A DNA stretch of 64,000 bases from assembly GCA_038526245.1 (NCBI GenBank), contig JBCBGZ010000001.1:62001-126000 (forward strand), given 5' to 3'. Made by a program: the position numbers and the translations under genes. This DNA comes from UBA5336 sp038526245 (GTDB lineage Bacteria > Pseudomonadota > Alphaproteobacteria > Caulobacterales > Hyphomonadaceae). Under the pieces are notes generated by a model, which worked only from the letters and a program-made list of their open reading frames with translations, did no database searches and had not been told where the DNA came from. This document shows, piece by piece, positions 34,314 to 47,500 of this stretch (position 1 is its first letter; every line of letters starts with the position of its first letter).

Positions 34314-34745
34314 ATGGACACCCGCTCCCAAATCCTGCGTTGGCGCGAAATTGTGCACCCGTTCTTCTGGCCGGTTTTCTTCTGGAACCTGTGGAAGTTC
34401 GCGCACTTCCGGCGCCTGCGCATCGAGACTAGGGGCAACGGGCTCATCACCTTTGAAGTGACCTGGTGGGGCGCGATCCGTATTTATGACGTGATCGATC
34501 CCGACGCGCCGAAGTGGGATGCGGGTCTGGAGGTCGGCGCGCAGCGCGTGCATCTCGCGACGTTAGACGTGGGGAATCCTCATCTCATCCGGTGTCAGAT
34601 CGCGGCGCAGGCAGGGCTCTTTGGGGCGCTCGCTCATCAAAAAACGTCGGTGTCCGTGATCGCCGCTCGGTCTCTGCCATCGCCGAAACTGACGGCGTGT
34701 TTTGCGGGCACTTTCCCTCATCTTCCCCATCTCGATACGAGTTGA
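34314..34745 (+). CDS. Hypothetical protein
   Basis: A 143-residue open frame. The first about 85 residues look coding: high GC at third positions, an aromatic N-terminal segment (IVHPFFWPVFFWNLWKF) and FEVTWWGAIRIYDVIDPDAP. The last about 50 residues look less protein-like, so the original end may have been altered by a frameshift. The RBS is weak. I do not know the family. Confidence 0.4.
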   Translation: MDTRSQILRWREIVHPFFWPVFFWNLWKFAHFRRLRIETRGNGLITFEVTWWGAIRIYDVIDPDAPKWDAGLEVGAQRVHLATLDVGNPHLIRCQIAAQAGLFGALAHQKTSVSVIAARSLPSPKLTACFAGTFPHLPHLDTS

Positions 34746-34883
34746 GGCGGCGGCACGCGAGAGCTCCTGCTTCGACATTAATTTCGCCCAAATCGCTGCG
34801 TCCCATCGGGTTTGCGGCCGCTGGTGCTATCGATACTGCCGGTTAGGCCGCCGGGGAGGCGCGCCACCGTTCTGAATAAAGCG

Positions 34884-36221
34884 CTATTCGCGGAAAGTCC
34901 GGGACATGGAATCCTGCAGCGGTTTGGTCAGGTAGGAGAGAACATTTCTGCTCTCGGTCTGCATCATCGCATCAACCGGCATGCCGGGCACCACGCGGAA
35001 CTCATCGTCCAGAGGCAGGGTTTCCGGCATTTCGATGGTGACCTCGTAATAGGGCATGCCTGTCGCCGGATCCTGAAGCGCGTCGGCAGACACGGTCCGC
35101 ACTGTTGCGGGTACCTCTGGTGTCTCGTCCTGGGCGAAGGCAGAAAAACGAAGGCGCGCCGTCTGCCCCACTGTGATCTTGTCGATGTCCTGGGGCATCA
35201 CTCGCACAAGGGAGACCAGGCGGTCGTTTTCAGGCACGATGTGCATCACCGGATCGCCCGGCGCGATGACACCTCCTACCGTATTGGTGCGAGACCCGAG
35301 CACAATGCCATCGCGCGGCGAGCGGATATCGAGGCGTTTCAGCCGGTCTGCCGCCGCCGTGCGTTCCGTCAGGAGCCCGGCAATCTCGGTTTGCACCTGG
35401 GTCAGTTCGGAAATCACTTCTTCGGCAAAACCTTCGGTGAGGGAGAGCACTTCCAGCTCTGCTTCCCCGATCTGGACTTGGGTCGAGGATTTCTGGGCGC
35501 GCAGGGATTCAATTTGGCCAAGAAGCTGGGCTTCTTCGCGCTGGAGCGCCAGAACCTGCGGGCGCTGGGCCAGGCCTTCGGCGAGGAGGGCTTCGAGACT
35601 GGCCAGTTCGTCCTGGATCAGGAAGGTCTGGGACATGCGCGCATCAACCTCGGACTCGTAACCGAGGATTTGTTCGCGCAGCTGGGCAATTCTCTGGTTG
35701 AGAATGTTCACGCGGGTGCGGCGGGTCTCGGCCCGGGCATCCAGCAGAGTGCGCTGACTGGCAAGGGAGATGTCGAGGCCGGGCAGGCCTGCAATCTCGT
35801 CTGGCAAAAGGCGAAGGGTCAGATCCCTGCTGCCATCACGCTCGGAGATCAGCCGCGACTCCCGGGCGAGCAGGTCCACAAGGCGGGCATCCACATTATC
35901 AAGCTGGGCTTGGATCGGCGTTCCGTCGAGGCGCAGCAGGAGTTCGTTGGCTTCAACGCGGTCGCCATCGCGCACGGCGATTTCAGCAACAATCCCGCCT
36001 TCGAGGTGTTGCACGGCCTTGTGGCGCGATTCAACGGACACGGTGCCCTGGGCAATCACCGCGCCTTCAAACGGCGCGAATATGGACCAGGCGGTGAGCC
36101 CGCCGAACACGAGCGCAATGACGGCCCAGCCGATGATGAAGTATTTTTTCGCCGATACGGTCCGGCCGCCATTCGGAGCGGGAAGGGCCGGGCCCATGGG
36201 CGCGCCTGCAAGACTAACCAT
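34884..36221 (-). CDS. Type I secretion periplasmic adaptor (HlyD/PrtE family)
   Basis: A 445-residue membrane fusion protein linking the ABC transporter to an outer-membrane TolC channel. It has one N-terminal TM (about residues 27-48), a lipoyl-like half (VIAQGTVSVESRHKAVQHLEGGIVAEI), a long coiled-coil hairpin (about residues 85-280), the second lipoyl half (RLDIRSPRDGIVLGSRT), and the family block VRVMPQDIDKITVGQTARLRF. It overlaps the ABC transporter gene by 8 nt. No TolC homologue is in the window. The pair is divergent from the giant gene, which is the likely substrate. Confidence 0.93.
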   Translation of the reverse strand: MVSLAGAPMGPALPAPNGGRTVSAKKYFIIGWAVIALVFGGLTAWSIFAPFEGAVIAQGTVSVESRHKAVQHLEGGIVAEIAVRDGDRVEANELLLRLDGTPIQAQLDNVDARLVDLLARESRLISERDGSRDLTLRLLPDEIAGLPGLDISLASQRTLLDARAETRRTRVNILNQRIAQLREQILGYESEVDARMSQTFLIQDELASLEALLAEGLAQRPQVLALQREEAQLLGQIESLRAQKSSTQVQIGEAELEVLSLTEGFAEEVISELTQVQTEIAGLLTERTAAADRLKRLDIRSPRDGIVLGSRTNTVGGVIAPGDPVMHIVPENDRLVSLVRVMPQDIDKITVGQTARLRFSAFAQDETPEVPATVRTVSADALQDPATGMPYYEVTIEMPETLPLDDEFRVVPGMPVDAMMQTESRNVLSYLTKPLQDSMSRTFRE

Positions 36222-37965
36222 TGGACCCGTCTCCTCGTTTCACCGGCACGACCCGGCCAGGTTCCTGTGCGCCGGGTTGAGTGAATTGGGCAAGCACTTC
36301 ATCGCGTTTCCCAAAGAGGCGAACTTCGCCCTCTGTCAGCACCAACAGGTCATCGCAATGGGTGATTGCGTTGGGTCGGTGGGCAATGATCAGCACACTC
36401 GCACCGCGTTGTTTCAATCCCACAATGGCATTTTGCAGGGCAGTGTCGCCTTCGGAATCCAGGTTGGAGTTTGGCTCGTCCAGCACCACCAGCGCTGGAT
36501 TTCCATACAGCGCCCGCGCCAGCCCAATCCGTTGGCGCTGCCCATCCGAGAGATAGGCGCCCGACATGCCGATTTGCGTGTCATAGCCGTCCGGCAGACG
36601 CAGGATCAACTCATGGCAGTTGGCCGCCTGGGCGGCTGCGATAATGTTTTCTGGCTCGGCCATTGGGTCAAAGCGGGAAATATTCTCGCGAACCGTTCCG
36701 GCAAAAAGGTCCACACGCTGGGGCAGATAGCCAAGCTGCGCGCCGAGGCGGTCGCTGTCATAGGCATCAAGTTCAGCGCCATCGATCCGCACCGATCCGC
36801 CCAGCGTCGGCCACAAGCCGATTGCGACACGCGCCAGCGTGGATTTGCCCGAAGCGCTGGGGCCGATAACGCCAAGGATTGTGCCCGCCTTCATCGCAAA
36901 GCTCACGCGCTTCAGGACAGGTGTGCGCACTCCAGGCGGGGCGGCAATGACGTTTTCAAACGAGACTTGTCCGCGGATGGGCGGAAGTTCCATGGGCTCG
37001 GTATCATCACCGCGTCCCTCAAAGGCTTTTTTCAACCCGGCCCAGGCCGAGCGCGCGCCAGCGACGCTGCGCCACTGGTTTACGGTCTGCTCAATCGGGG
37101 CAATGGCGCGGCCCATGAGGATGGATGCAGCAATCATCGCACCGGGCGTGGATGTACCAATGATGGAGAGCCATGCGCCCAGGCCGAGAATTCCGGATTG
37201 GAGCAACAGGCGGAAGGCCTTTGTGCCAGACGTGAAGCCGCTGAGAGATGTCCCCGATTTAGTCATCGACGTGTCCGAGGAGTCAAACGCCATTTTCCAG
37301 CGTGCCCGCATCCGGTCGCGCATGCCAAGTGCGGCAACGACTTCAGACTGGCGCAGGATTTCTCCGGCCTGGCCTTGGGCAATACGCTCTTCGCGTTCGG
37401 CATCTTCAATGGCGGCGCGGTTGACCCGCTGGTTGATGAAAGCGAGGGACACCAGAACAACCACGCCAGCGAGGGCCCAGAGCCCGTAGGCCCAATGGAG
37501 CATGAACAGAACGAGGAAGAATAGGGGTGCAAATGGAGCGTCGAACAGCGCGGGAAGTGTCGGGCTGGAGATGAACCGGCGCACAGTGCGCAGATCGCGC
37601 AGGGATTGATCACTGGTGCGGCCCGGATCGCTGAGATTATAGTTGAACGCGGTTTCCATGGCGGGCTCGGCCAGCCGACCTTCGATCTGGGAAGCTGCAA
37701 CCGAGAAAAGGCTTTGCCGACACCAGTCGAGAATGCCGAGGGTCAGGTAGAGACCCGCGACGAGTACCGTGAGAGCAACCAGAGTCGGAATGGAATGGCT
37801 CATCAGCACCCGGTCATAAACCTGGAGCATGTAAAGGGGGCCAGTGAGCATCAATAGGCTTGTGAAAAAGCTAAAAATCACCAAGCCCATGAAGGTTTTG
37901 CGAGATGCCGAAATCGCCTTCTGGGGTAGTTGGGCCGTTTCACTTCGTTCTGTAGGCGTCAACAC
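36214..37965 (-). CDS. Type I secretion ABC transporter (PrtD-like)
   Basis: About 583 residues: a six-TM permease half beginning KTFMGLVIFSFFTSLLMLTGPL, then the ATPase. Walker A is GPSASGKST, the signature is LSDGQRQRIGLARAL, and Walker B is LVVLDEPNSNLD. There is no C39-like N-terminal domain, so it belongs to the PrtD/AprD class, which exports proteins with C-terminal signals. I propose GTG 37965 (TTG 37962 also possible), with GGAG a few bases upstream; the frame to 38022 lacks support. Its promoter lies in the 38.0-38.5 kb intergenic region shared with the giant gene. Confidence 0.92.
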   Translation of the reverse strand: MLTPTERSETAQLPQKAISASRKTFMGLVIFSFFTSLLMLTGPLYMLQVYDRVLMSHSIPTLVALTVLVAGLYLTLGILDWCRQSLFSVAASQIEGRLAEPAMETAFNYNLSDPGRTSDQSLRDLRTVRRFISSPTLPALFDAPFAPLFFLVLFMLHWAYGLWALAGVVVLVSLAFINQRVNRAAIEDAEREERIAQGQAGEILRQSEVVAALGMRDRMRARWKMAFDSSDTSMTKSGTSLSGFTSGTKAFRLLLQSGILGLGAWLSIIGTSTPGAMIAASILMGRAIAPIEQTVNQWRSVAGARSAWAGLKKAFEGRGDDTEPMELPPIRGQVSFENVIAAPPGVRTPVLKRVSFAMKAGTILGVIGPSASGKSTLARVAIGLWPTLGGSVRIDGAELDAYDSDRLGAQLGYLPQRVDLFAGTVRENISRFDPMAEPENIIAAAQAANCHELILRLPDGYDTQIGMSGAYLSDGQRQRIGLARALYGNPALVVLDEPNSNLDSEGDTALQNAIVGLKQRGASVLIIAHRPNAITHCDDLLVLTEGEVRLFGKRDEVLAQFTQPGAQEPGRVVPVKRGDGSNG

Positions 37966-38233
37966 CGCGCTCCAAGCTTTAAGTCTCCGAAAATCCAAGC
38001 ACCCCTGACGCTTGCAACGCAAGTGCCATATTCGTGGGGTAGCACGTCCAAGGTCAAAATTTCAGAATCGTCATGTCGCAAATTTCGCCTATTCGGAGAA
38101 TGGGCAATGTCGGTTCCCCTCAGCGGTTAAACGTGTTGCTGCAATTGCAGCTCGCGCCTTAACGTCTTGTTAGTCGATGGACCAGCGATCCGCACATAGA
38201 AGGCGGAGAACCCCATCGACCCTGGAGGTTGGG

Positions 38234-38545
38234 GTGCTCAGTAATACTGCGAATTCCCGTGGCGAGACCGTCTTCTTCGGAATTCTGGCACCCACACGAT
38301 CGCGCTTATCCAACGTTTCGGAAAATCGCCAGACCGACGCCAGCGCCGGATCAAGCTACAAGCCAGTTAGCGCCGAACTCGGCCGCATAGCCCCACTGAC
38401 AACCAATGAAATCAAGGCGCCGGAGACTTTCGATCCCAAGGCCGGCCTGCCTCCACTCCGCTTACACTGCTTCCGCTCCGGCGGATGCGGACGCCCCCCG
38501 CTCGCCAATCATAGACATTCAACCGACACGCTACCGGAGCATTAG
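38234..38545 (+). CDS. Possible small ORF in frame with the giant gene
   Basis: A GTG with GGAGG 5 nt upstream opens a 103-residue frame ending in TAG. Only one codon (AAA) separates that stop from the giant gene's ATG, in the same frame. The first about 70 residues look moderately protein-like (begins VLSNTANSRGETVFFGIL); the end is Arg/Cys/His-rich and less convincing. It may be a leader ORF, an ancient N-terminus cut by the stop, or noise. The rest of the 38023-38548 gap should hold divergent promoters; I see no other gene. Confidence 0.25.
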   Translation: MLSNTANSRGETVFFGILAPTRSRLSNVSENRQTDASAGSSYKPVSAELGRIAPLTTNEIKAPETFDPKAGLPPLRLHCFRSGGCGRPPLANHRHSTDTLPEH

Positions 38546-38548
38546 AAA

Positions 38549-41500
38549 ATGGAACCCATCGAATTCGGACAGTTCGACCTTGTTATCACCAATGGTTCTA
38601 TCAATGGCGGCGCTACCGCCCTGCAATGGGGCGACGATGGTTTGCTCTATGCCGTCGGTCGAAACGGCTTCGTTTACGCCATTGAAGTCACCAAACAGAC
38701 CAACGCCGATGGCGAGACCACGGGCTATACGGGTGAGATCCAGTGGACGCATGACCTCGGCGCCCCGAACTTTAATGATGACGGCGAGTTCGAAAACAAT
38801 GGCAACCGGCAAGCGCTCGGGATTGTCGTGACGACTGACGAAGTCACCGGCGAAACGATCGTCTATGTCTCCCACAGCGACATCAAGATCGGGGCCGGTA
38901 GTAACGGTGGAAGTGGTGATGTGGGCCTCGACACCAATTCGGGTGTCATCACACGCATCACGCTGAACACGACAGACCCTGACAACATCGTAGAAAACGA
39001 AGCGATCGACCTGATCCGGGGTCTCCCACGCTCTGAAGAAAACCACGCTACCAATGGTCTTGAGCTGACAACCGATGGTGATGGCAATCCGATCCTGCTT
39101 ATTGCCGCCGGCGGCCATGCCAACGCGGGCGCTCCATCAGTCAACTTTGTGGGCCTGCCGGAGTATACTCACTCGGGCGCGGTCCTTTCGGCCGATCTCA
39201 ACAAGCTGGCAGTGATTGAAGCGGCCAAGAAGAGCGTCGATCCAGACATTGACCATGTGCTAGATTTGCCAACGCTCGATGACCCGACCCGACCGAACTT
39301 TGTAGATAGCCAGGGCAACGAAGTCTGGATTGACGCAAACTTCGACGGACAGCTCGATACGGTGGTTGAATTCGTCGACAACCAAACACTTTTGCGGAAC
39401 GGGGCGAACGTCCCTGTCGACAGCGATGGCCAGACGGTCGACCCGACCGACAGCGGCGCTCTTGAGTTTGTCGATGGGGCCGATGGCCTTCCCGATTGGC
39501 TGCTTGACCAGGATGGTGACGGCGACATCGACACTGATGATATGGACAACTTTGTGTCGACCAAGATTGTCGACACAAACAATGATGGCGTTCTTGATAC
39601 AGTCCTTTACCAAGAAGGAGGTTCGGCAGAAGACAACATCACTGGCGTACGCGGCGGAAATGACGGCCTCAACCAGGCCAAGCTTCTCGTTGGCAACCCT
39701 GTCCAGATCTTCTCAAGCGGTTACCGCAATCTCTATGACGTACTGAAAACCGAAGACGGCAAGTACTACGCCTATGATAACGGCGCCAATGGTGGTTGGG
39801 GTGGTGTCGCGGTTACGGACCCTCTCACTGGCAAGGTCACTAACGCGCCAAACAACGTGAACCAGACCCAGAATTTCGACAACCTTCACGAGTTCGAAGA
39901 GGGCTTTCACGCGGGTCATCCGAACCCGGTAGTTGCGTCCGGTGCCGATGCGGGGCTCTGGACCTCGCCGACCACGGGTCCGAACAGCAGCCAGACCCTT
40001 CCCATTAGTCAGTGGCGTGAGCTCAGTGACACGCCATTGGCGGCGATTGGACAAGAGGATGATGGGCTTGTGTTGCCATCCGATTGGGATGAGGTCGTCG
40101 ATGCGGCTTTGATCAATCCGGCTGCCGGGGTCTATAACGAAGGTGGCTCGGTCGCCGACGGCGCACTGGATGCCGACAAGGGATCCTGGAACGGCCTTGC
40201 TGAGTATACCGGCACGGCGTTCGGGGGCGCGCTTCAGGGGGCGATCCTCGTCACGAAGACGAATGGCAGCAACAATGTCAAATGGATCAAGCGGGACGCC
40301 AACGGCAACATTGATGTGGTTGCAAAGGGCAATGGTGACCTTTCCGATCCGGACACAATCATCGAGGCTGCCGATCAGGGCTTCGTCGGTACGGTCAGCA
40401 AGGGCAATACGCTTGGTATCGATGCTGTGGGTGATGGCGGCGTAGATGGTCTGGGCCTTTTCAACAATACCATCTGGGTTGGATCACTCGGTGGTACCCA
40501 CAAGATCACTGTGTTTGAAGCTGGCGGAGAGCCGGCCGGCGCCGACCTCGACAAGGACGATGATGGTATCGACCATATTCTGGACTACTACGATTATTCT
40601 GGCGTCCAGGGCTTCGACCATGTTCTGGACCCTCAAGGCACCACGACCACAGTGAATGCGGGCGATACGCTCACCTACAACCTCTCAGCAGAATCCTATC
40701 CGCTGAGCGGGCCGGGTGGCATTGGCCAACTCGGTTTCATGGTCAATCTGGTTGATCCGTCAGCCGAGGGCGGTCTCCTGACCTCGTCTGATAATGTGAT
40801 CCCGGGCGGCGCAGGTTCCGGCCTCCAGATCAAGGACATTCGTTCCGGCACCGCCAAGGGTGACGCCAACGACCAGAAAGATGCCCTGACGTTTGCGGTC
40901 ACGCCCGGCGACGACGCCGGACGTCTGGAAATCTCCACCGTGATGAATGCGATTCTCACCGGCTTCTATCAGGACGGATCGGAAGCAGGTCTCCAGATCG
41001 GTACTGGTGACCAGTTCAGCTTCATGAGCCTCGTGCTTGCCTATTCCGGCAGCGGCACTTTGGAAGTGGTCCTGCACTACGAAGAGAGCGACACGCAGGA
41101 AGCGACCCAGAGCATCGACGTCTCGAACCTTCTCGAAGATGTGGGCGGGGTGCAACGGCTCCCGTCCGATGCCGTTGTTGAGTTCCTGTTCGACGTCGAC
41201 AAAGTCTCGGGCACCGTAACGCCGAAATTCCGGATCAGCCCGGATGGCATCACCTCGGGCGCCTTCACGGAGTTGAACCCGGTTCAGACGTCCGGTGATG
41301 TGCTGGCCGCGATTCAAGGTGACTTCACCGTAGATGGCGTTCCACACCCGCTGGCATTTGGTAACATCGGGACATCTAACATCGCGCCTGATGCTCCGGC
41401 CGGCGCAAACGAAGACGAAAACGTCAATGTCACCTACGACGAGTTCAAGGTTGCCGGATTTGCGCCTCAAGTGGACGCGTTTGTTGTCCTGACGGGCGGC

Positions 41501-44500
41501 GACACAACCGTGGACGAGACTGCGGGAACCATTCCGCTGACGCTTGAACTGCAGGACGAGTTCGGCAACGCCGTCACCCTCGCCGAAGACGTGATCATCA
41601 ACTTTGCGCTCGATGGCACAGCGACGCTGACCGATGACTTCACGATCAGCGCAACGTCCCCGGTTACCATTTCAGCCGGAAGCTCCAGCGCGCCGCTCAA
41701 CGTAACTATCGTTGATGACGATCTGCCAGAGGCCAACGAGACAATCGAGATCAATCTGGCGTCGATCGACGCTGGCGAATTGGCCGTGATCGGCAAGGCC
41801 AATGCCGATTCTGCGACGATCACGATCGACAGCGACGATGCGGGCAATGTCCTTTACAGGGTCAATGCCGGGGGAGCCGAAATTGCGGCCGCCGCAGACG
41901 ACCCGATCCAGCTGCCCTGGGCAGCCAATACGGGGACCGGCGCGCAATCCGGCGAAGGGTTCTCAGTCAACACTGGTAATGTATCTACCCACAATATCGT
42001 GGGTCGCGATGGCTCTGTCGCGGATTATGTGCCTCAGACAATTTTCGCCCAGGAACGCTGGGATCCGCCAGCCGATCCAAACATGACGTGGTCGTTCGAT
42101 GTCGAGCCCGGTGGCACCTACCAGATCAACATCTTCGCCGGTAACGGCTTTGGTGGCACGTCGGCGCCCGGACAGCGCGTTTTCGATATTGAGATCGAAG
42201 GGGTTGAGGCGTTCGCTGACGTGGACCTTTCAGCGGACTTTGGTCACCAGGTTGGCGGGGTGCTGACCTGGACGGGCACCGTGCTCGACGGCTCACTTGA
42301 TGTCGTGTTCCTCGGGCAGGTCGAAAACCCAACCGTCAACGGGTTTGAAGTCATCGAACTTGCCGGACCACCCGCAGGCAGCGTTGCTGAAGTTTCTGTT
42401 GCCGACGTCTCCGTCAACGAGGGCGATGGCACTGCTACGCTCACATTCGAGCTCAGCGCGCCGGTTACCGAGGGACCGGTCACTGTGCCATTCACGCTTG
42501 CTAACGGTACCGCCACACAGGGCATCGACTTCTCGCCTGACGCTGGACCTCAGACGGTTGTCTTCGATGGCAGCCAGACTGCAACCGCGACCATATTGAT
42601 CGGCGAAGATACCGATCTGGAAGGCACTGAAACCTTCACGGTCTCGATTGATGGTGCAAACATCGCAGCGCCTGCGGAGGCCTCCGTCACCGCAAGCGCG
42701 GATCAAGGCACAGCCACGGTCACGATCTTCGACAACGACTTTGCGCCGCTGGAACCCGGCGACGTCCTGTATCGCGTCAATACGGGCGGCCCGGTCGTCA
42801 CATCCAATGATGACGGGCCCGATTGGGGCGCAGACACCGGCATTATCGGCGACGCTGGTAACAGCCCATATCTGGCGGACGCACCGGCCGTCGGAACGAC
42901 CTTCAGCAACGCTTCTGACAGTTCGTATCCTGGAAACGTCCAGACCGCACTGGGCGATGCCGCGAACGTCCCACTGGCTCTTTTTGATACTGAACGAGGC
43001 GACCGCGGCGCTGCCACGCCAACGTTGAAATACAGCTTCGACGTGGCCAGCGATCACGGTCTCGCCCCGGGTGATGAGGTCGAGGTTCGGCTCTACTTCG
43101 CTGAGATATTTGCGGGTATCGAGACCCCTGAGAACGATGCTGATATGGACGGCACGCCGGCCGGAAACCGTGTCTTCGACGTGGCGGTTGATGGAACCGT
43201 GCCTGCCGCATTTGACGACATTGATCAGTTCGCCAGCGCCGGCGCAAACACCGGATTTGTTCGCACTGCGGTCGTGACGGTCGACGCCGACGGCATGCTT
43301 GATCTTGAATTCCTGAACGGTGTCGAGAACCCCTCGATCAAGGCGATCGAGATCGTGGTGCCCGGGGATGCTCCCCAGTCCGTCACGGTCACGGCTCAGG
43401 ACATTTCCGCCGACGAGTCCACAGGTGAAGTCACGATCACCTTCTCCATCAGCGAGGCCGTCGCGGACGGGGACATTACAGTCCCCTTCACCCTGGTTGA
43501 TGGTACGGCCACAATCGGGGTCGACACGACGCCAAACCAAGATGGCTCGGTGACATTCCCGGCAGGAACGACGTCTGATCAGACGGTCGTCATCACGTTG
43601 GTCAATGATGATCTCGTGGAGGCCGACGAAACCTTTACCGTGCAACTGGGCGCCCCAACCGCGGCGCCGGCTGGCGTGACCGTGAATACGGTCGACGGTA
43701 CGGCCACGATTGAAAACGATGATGTCGCCCCTGTGGTCGACAGCTTCAATGGCACCGACGCAACCGGAGGGGACTGGTCCAACATCAACACTGACCCCGA
43801 TGATGTGACGCTGAATGAGGGCACCAACACCCTGATCTCCACAGGCGACAATGGCGATGCGGACTACATCACCTTCACGGTGGCGGCCGGACAGCAGGTG
43901 ACTGCCATCACGCTCGCAGACTATGTCGGAGGCGGAAACGCCGCCTTCCTCGGCATCCAACAGGGGGACTCCGTCCCGACGCAGGCCGACATTGAAGGCG
44001 GAAGCGCGGTCCTCGACGGCGGTACGGTCTATAGCGGATCGCAGATTGGCGACGACATCCTGCCGCTTCTGGCGAGCACCAGCGTTGAGAACGCGGGCCA
44101 GCCGACCACCGGCCTCAGCCTGCCGCTGCAGGAAGGCACCTACACTCTGTGGTTCAACCAGAACCAGGATCTGTCCGAGACGACGCTGGAGATTGTCAGC
44201 GAAGCGGTTGCGACGGTCTCGCCAACCGATATCGACGGTGACGGCATTCTGAACACAGACGATCCGTTTGCCTATGATGGCAGCAACGGTGACGACAAGG
44301 TGCTCACGCCAGGCGGCGAGTTCACCCAGAATTTCAACACCGACACCACGAATCCGTTCTCTGCTGAGGGTGGTTTCACCGGTATCCTCGTCAATCCGGC
44401 CTTCGACTATCCGAACGCAAGCGAAACTGATCCTTACGGAGACCGGACCAACGAAGATAAGGTTTCGATATCCGGTGGCACGCTCAACGTAACCTCTGAT

Positions 44501-47500
44501 ATATACGACGCCTTCCCGATCACTGGTGCAAACAACGAAAACGTAACCAACAACACGCTGGCGGATGGCTACCAGTCGGCGGTCGATGTCTCTGGTGCAA
44601 CTACTTTCGAAGTTCACGCGCGTGCAAGCAGTGCTGATTGGTTTGCAACAACGGGTACTACCAACGGATTTGAGCAATTCGGCATCACGCTCGGTGCGGG
44701 CGGCGTTGACGACTTCGTCAAGCTCGTTGTCAGCGACAACAACGCGAATGCGCCGAGAGTGCAGATCGGACACAATCAGTCGCTCGTCGGCGGCGAACAG
44801 AACTATCCGTTTGGTGCAACCAGCGGCCCATCGGTTGATCTTTCCCTGGTCGGCGATATCGAGTTCCGGCTGATTGTTGATCGCTCTGCCGGTGAGAACG
44901 GACAGATCGTCGGTCAGGTCGATTTCTTTGATGCGGACGGCAACTTACTGGAGAGCTTCACCACTCCACCGGCCGATATTCTCGCCAATAGCAGCCTGCT
45001 TGCAGCGATGGACGGTGCCAACCCGCTCACCGGCGGTGATGGCAACCTCGCCTACGGCATCTTCGTCACCGACTTCAGCGGCGGTGCAGCCAATGAAATA
45101 ACCGCAAACTATGACTTCCTGACGATCCGGTCGCTGGACGGTCCAGCAGACACCGCGCCGACAAGCGTGACGCTTGAAAACATCGTCACTCTGCCCGAGG
45201 ACGCTGATACGACAGCAGCCATCAAGGTCGCTGACATTGTGGTTGCCGACGATGCGTTGAGCCCAGTTACGTTGACGCTTGAAGGGGCCGATCAAGGTCT
45301 GTTCGAAATTCAGGGCAGTGAGTTGTTCTTGAGTGCGGGGGCAAGTCTCGATTTCGAGGGCCAGTCCAGCTTCGATGTTGCTGTCGTGGCCACTGATGGC
45401 GTTGGTTCAGCGACTTCCGTGGCGCTTGGCGCGCTGGTCACCGATGTAAACGAGGCACCAGAGCTTTCCGGCACATTGGGCGACCAGACCGTCACGGTTG
45501 GCGAAAGCGTGGATGTTTCAGCGATTACGGCAACGGACCCGGATGCCAACGACACCGCGACGCTGGTCCTCCGCAGTCAGGATGGTAGCGACGCGCCCGA
45601 AGGCATCACGCTTGCGAATGGGACAATCACTGTCGCGTCCGATGTCGCTGCAGGCGAATACCTGCTCGAAATCGCGGCTTTAGACAATTCACAGGTGGAA
45701 TCCGTCTCTACGGCAGCATTCGCGCTCACCGTTCAGGCCTTGCCAAACCCAGACGTTACGCTGTCCATCGCCGATGCGCCGACGATCGCTGAAGGCGGCG
45801 ACGATGGTGTGGACCAGTTGGCCTTCGCCATCTCCACGACACCGGCCTTGGAAGGCGACGTTGAGCTGACGTACGACAAGATTGTCGACGGCGTGACGAC
45901 GTCCGAAACCGCGACTGTGACCCTCGACGCAAGCGGGCAGGGCACCCTGCCTGTTGATGTCGCCCAGGATGACGCTGACACGATGGATACGGTTGTTTCC
46001 ATCGCCCTGACTGGGACGACGACAACGGGCGTTATTTTGGATGGTGCTGCATCCACGGCGTCAGGCACCGTTACAGATGATGACACCCTCGCCCCCATCG
46101 GCTCCGCACCCGATGAGGACCTCGACCAGGACGGTCTCCTGAACTCCGAAGATGACGACATTGATGGTGACGGCGCGGCCAATGGCGTGGAGACGTTCCG
46201 CTTTGATGCCACCAATGCCGGCACCGCGCTGGCAGCCGGCGAGAGCATTCGCCTCGAGTTCGACACCGACGGTACACCGTTCGAAAACGGGCTGACCGGT
46301 GCGCTGGTGCGCCCGAACGAACTGCCAAACGATGGCGGCGCCGAAGAGGTCGACCTGAACAATGCGGAGGTGTCGGGCGGTTCGCTGAACATCAACGTGA
46401 CAACGGGCGACCATTTCAGCAATGGAAACTCCCAGCAGAACGCGTTTGTGGCGGCCTATACGGCTGAAAACGGCCTGAGCGTGGAGACACGCTTCGAAAT
46501 TCCGGACTTTGACTCGGTGGCGGATGGCGACCAGACACCTGGGGACTTCCAGGCAACGGGCGTTGTCATTGGCGTTGACCAGAACACCCTCGTTAAGGCC
46601 GTGTACGGACGGGCCGGGGCGCAGTTCGAACTGGCCCAGGACAACACCAACCCCAATAATGGCAACGGATCCGGAACAACCACGGCCGGTGGCACGACGA
46701 CGCCAGCAGGCGCAGAGGAAGTCTCCATTCGCCTGGAAGTCTCCATTGATCCAGACCCAAACGTGGGCGCTGTAGCGACGGCCTTCTACACCTTCTACGA
46801 CGCTTTTGGTAATGTGATCGGAGCTCCAGATCAGACGGTCGGCACAATCACGCTGGTCGACGTGCCGTCCCAGGGCAACAACCTGAAAACACTGGTGGAA
46901 TCCGGCGCGCCGCTTGGTGCGGGTGTCATTCAGACGTCGACCGGCGGCAGCTCACCTTCAACATATGATGTCTCCTACCAGTATGTCGAAGTCACCGCGC
47001 TGGAGGCGCCTCCAGTACTGGTGTCAGTGTCCGATGCCGCACCGGTCGAGGAGTCGGGAGACGAAGGCACAACAGATGTGAACTTCGCGCTCCAACTCTC
47101 TGAGGCCGCAGAGGCAAGCCTCGAAATCACGGCCAATGTCTCGATCAATGGTGCCGAGCCGACCCTTAAGACCTTCACAGTGGCCTTCGACGCCACGGGT
47201 GCTGGCACGCTCATCGTGCCGGTCGACAATGATGACGTCGATACGGGCGATGATGACATTACGCTCGAGCTCGTTTCCATCGAAACGCCTGGTTTTGAGG
47301 TGGATACAACGGCAGACTCCGCGACGGGCACGGTCACCGAGGATGATACCGTTATCCCGCCAGCCGGCGATGTCCTGTTCCGGGTCAATGTAGGCGGGCC
47401 TGAAGTGGCGGCCATCGATGATGGTCCAGCCTGGACAGCCGACACGGGGATTACGGGTGCGGCGGGCAACAGCCCATACCTTGTGGCGAACTCTACCAAC

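Noticed and set aside
34563..34778. A 71-residue minus-strand frame before the HlyD-type gene
   Set aside because: No RBS or recognisable motif, and it overlaps the plus-strand hypothetical frame.
34812..36284. A 490-residue plus-strand open frame
   Set aside because: Shadow of the HlyD-type adaptor gene, whose domains are unmistakable on the other strand.
42293..44773. An 826-residue minus-strand open frame
   Set aside because: Same reason: shadow of the giant gene, with no recognisable domain.
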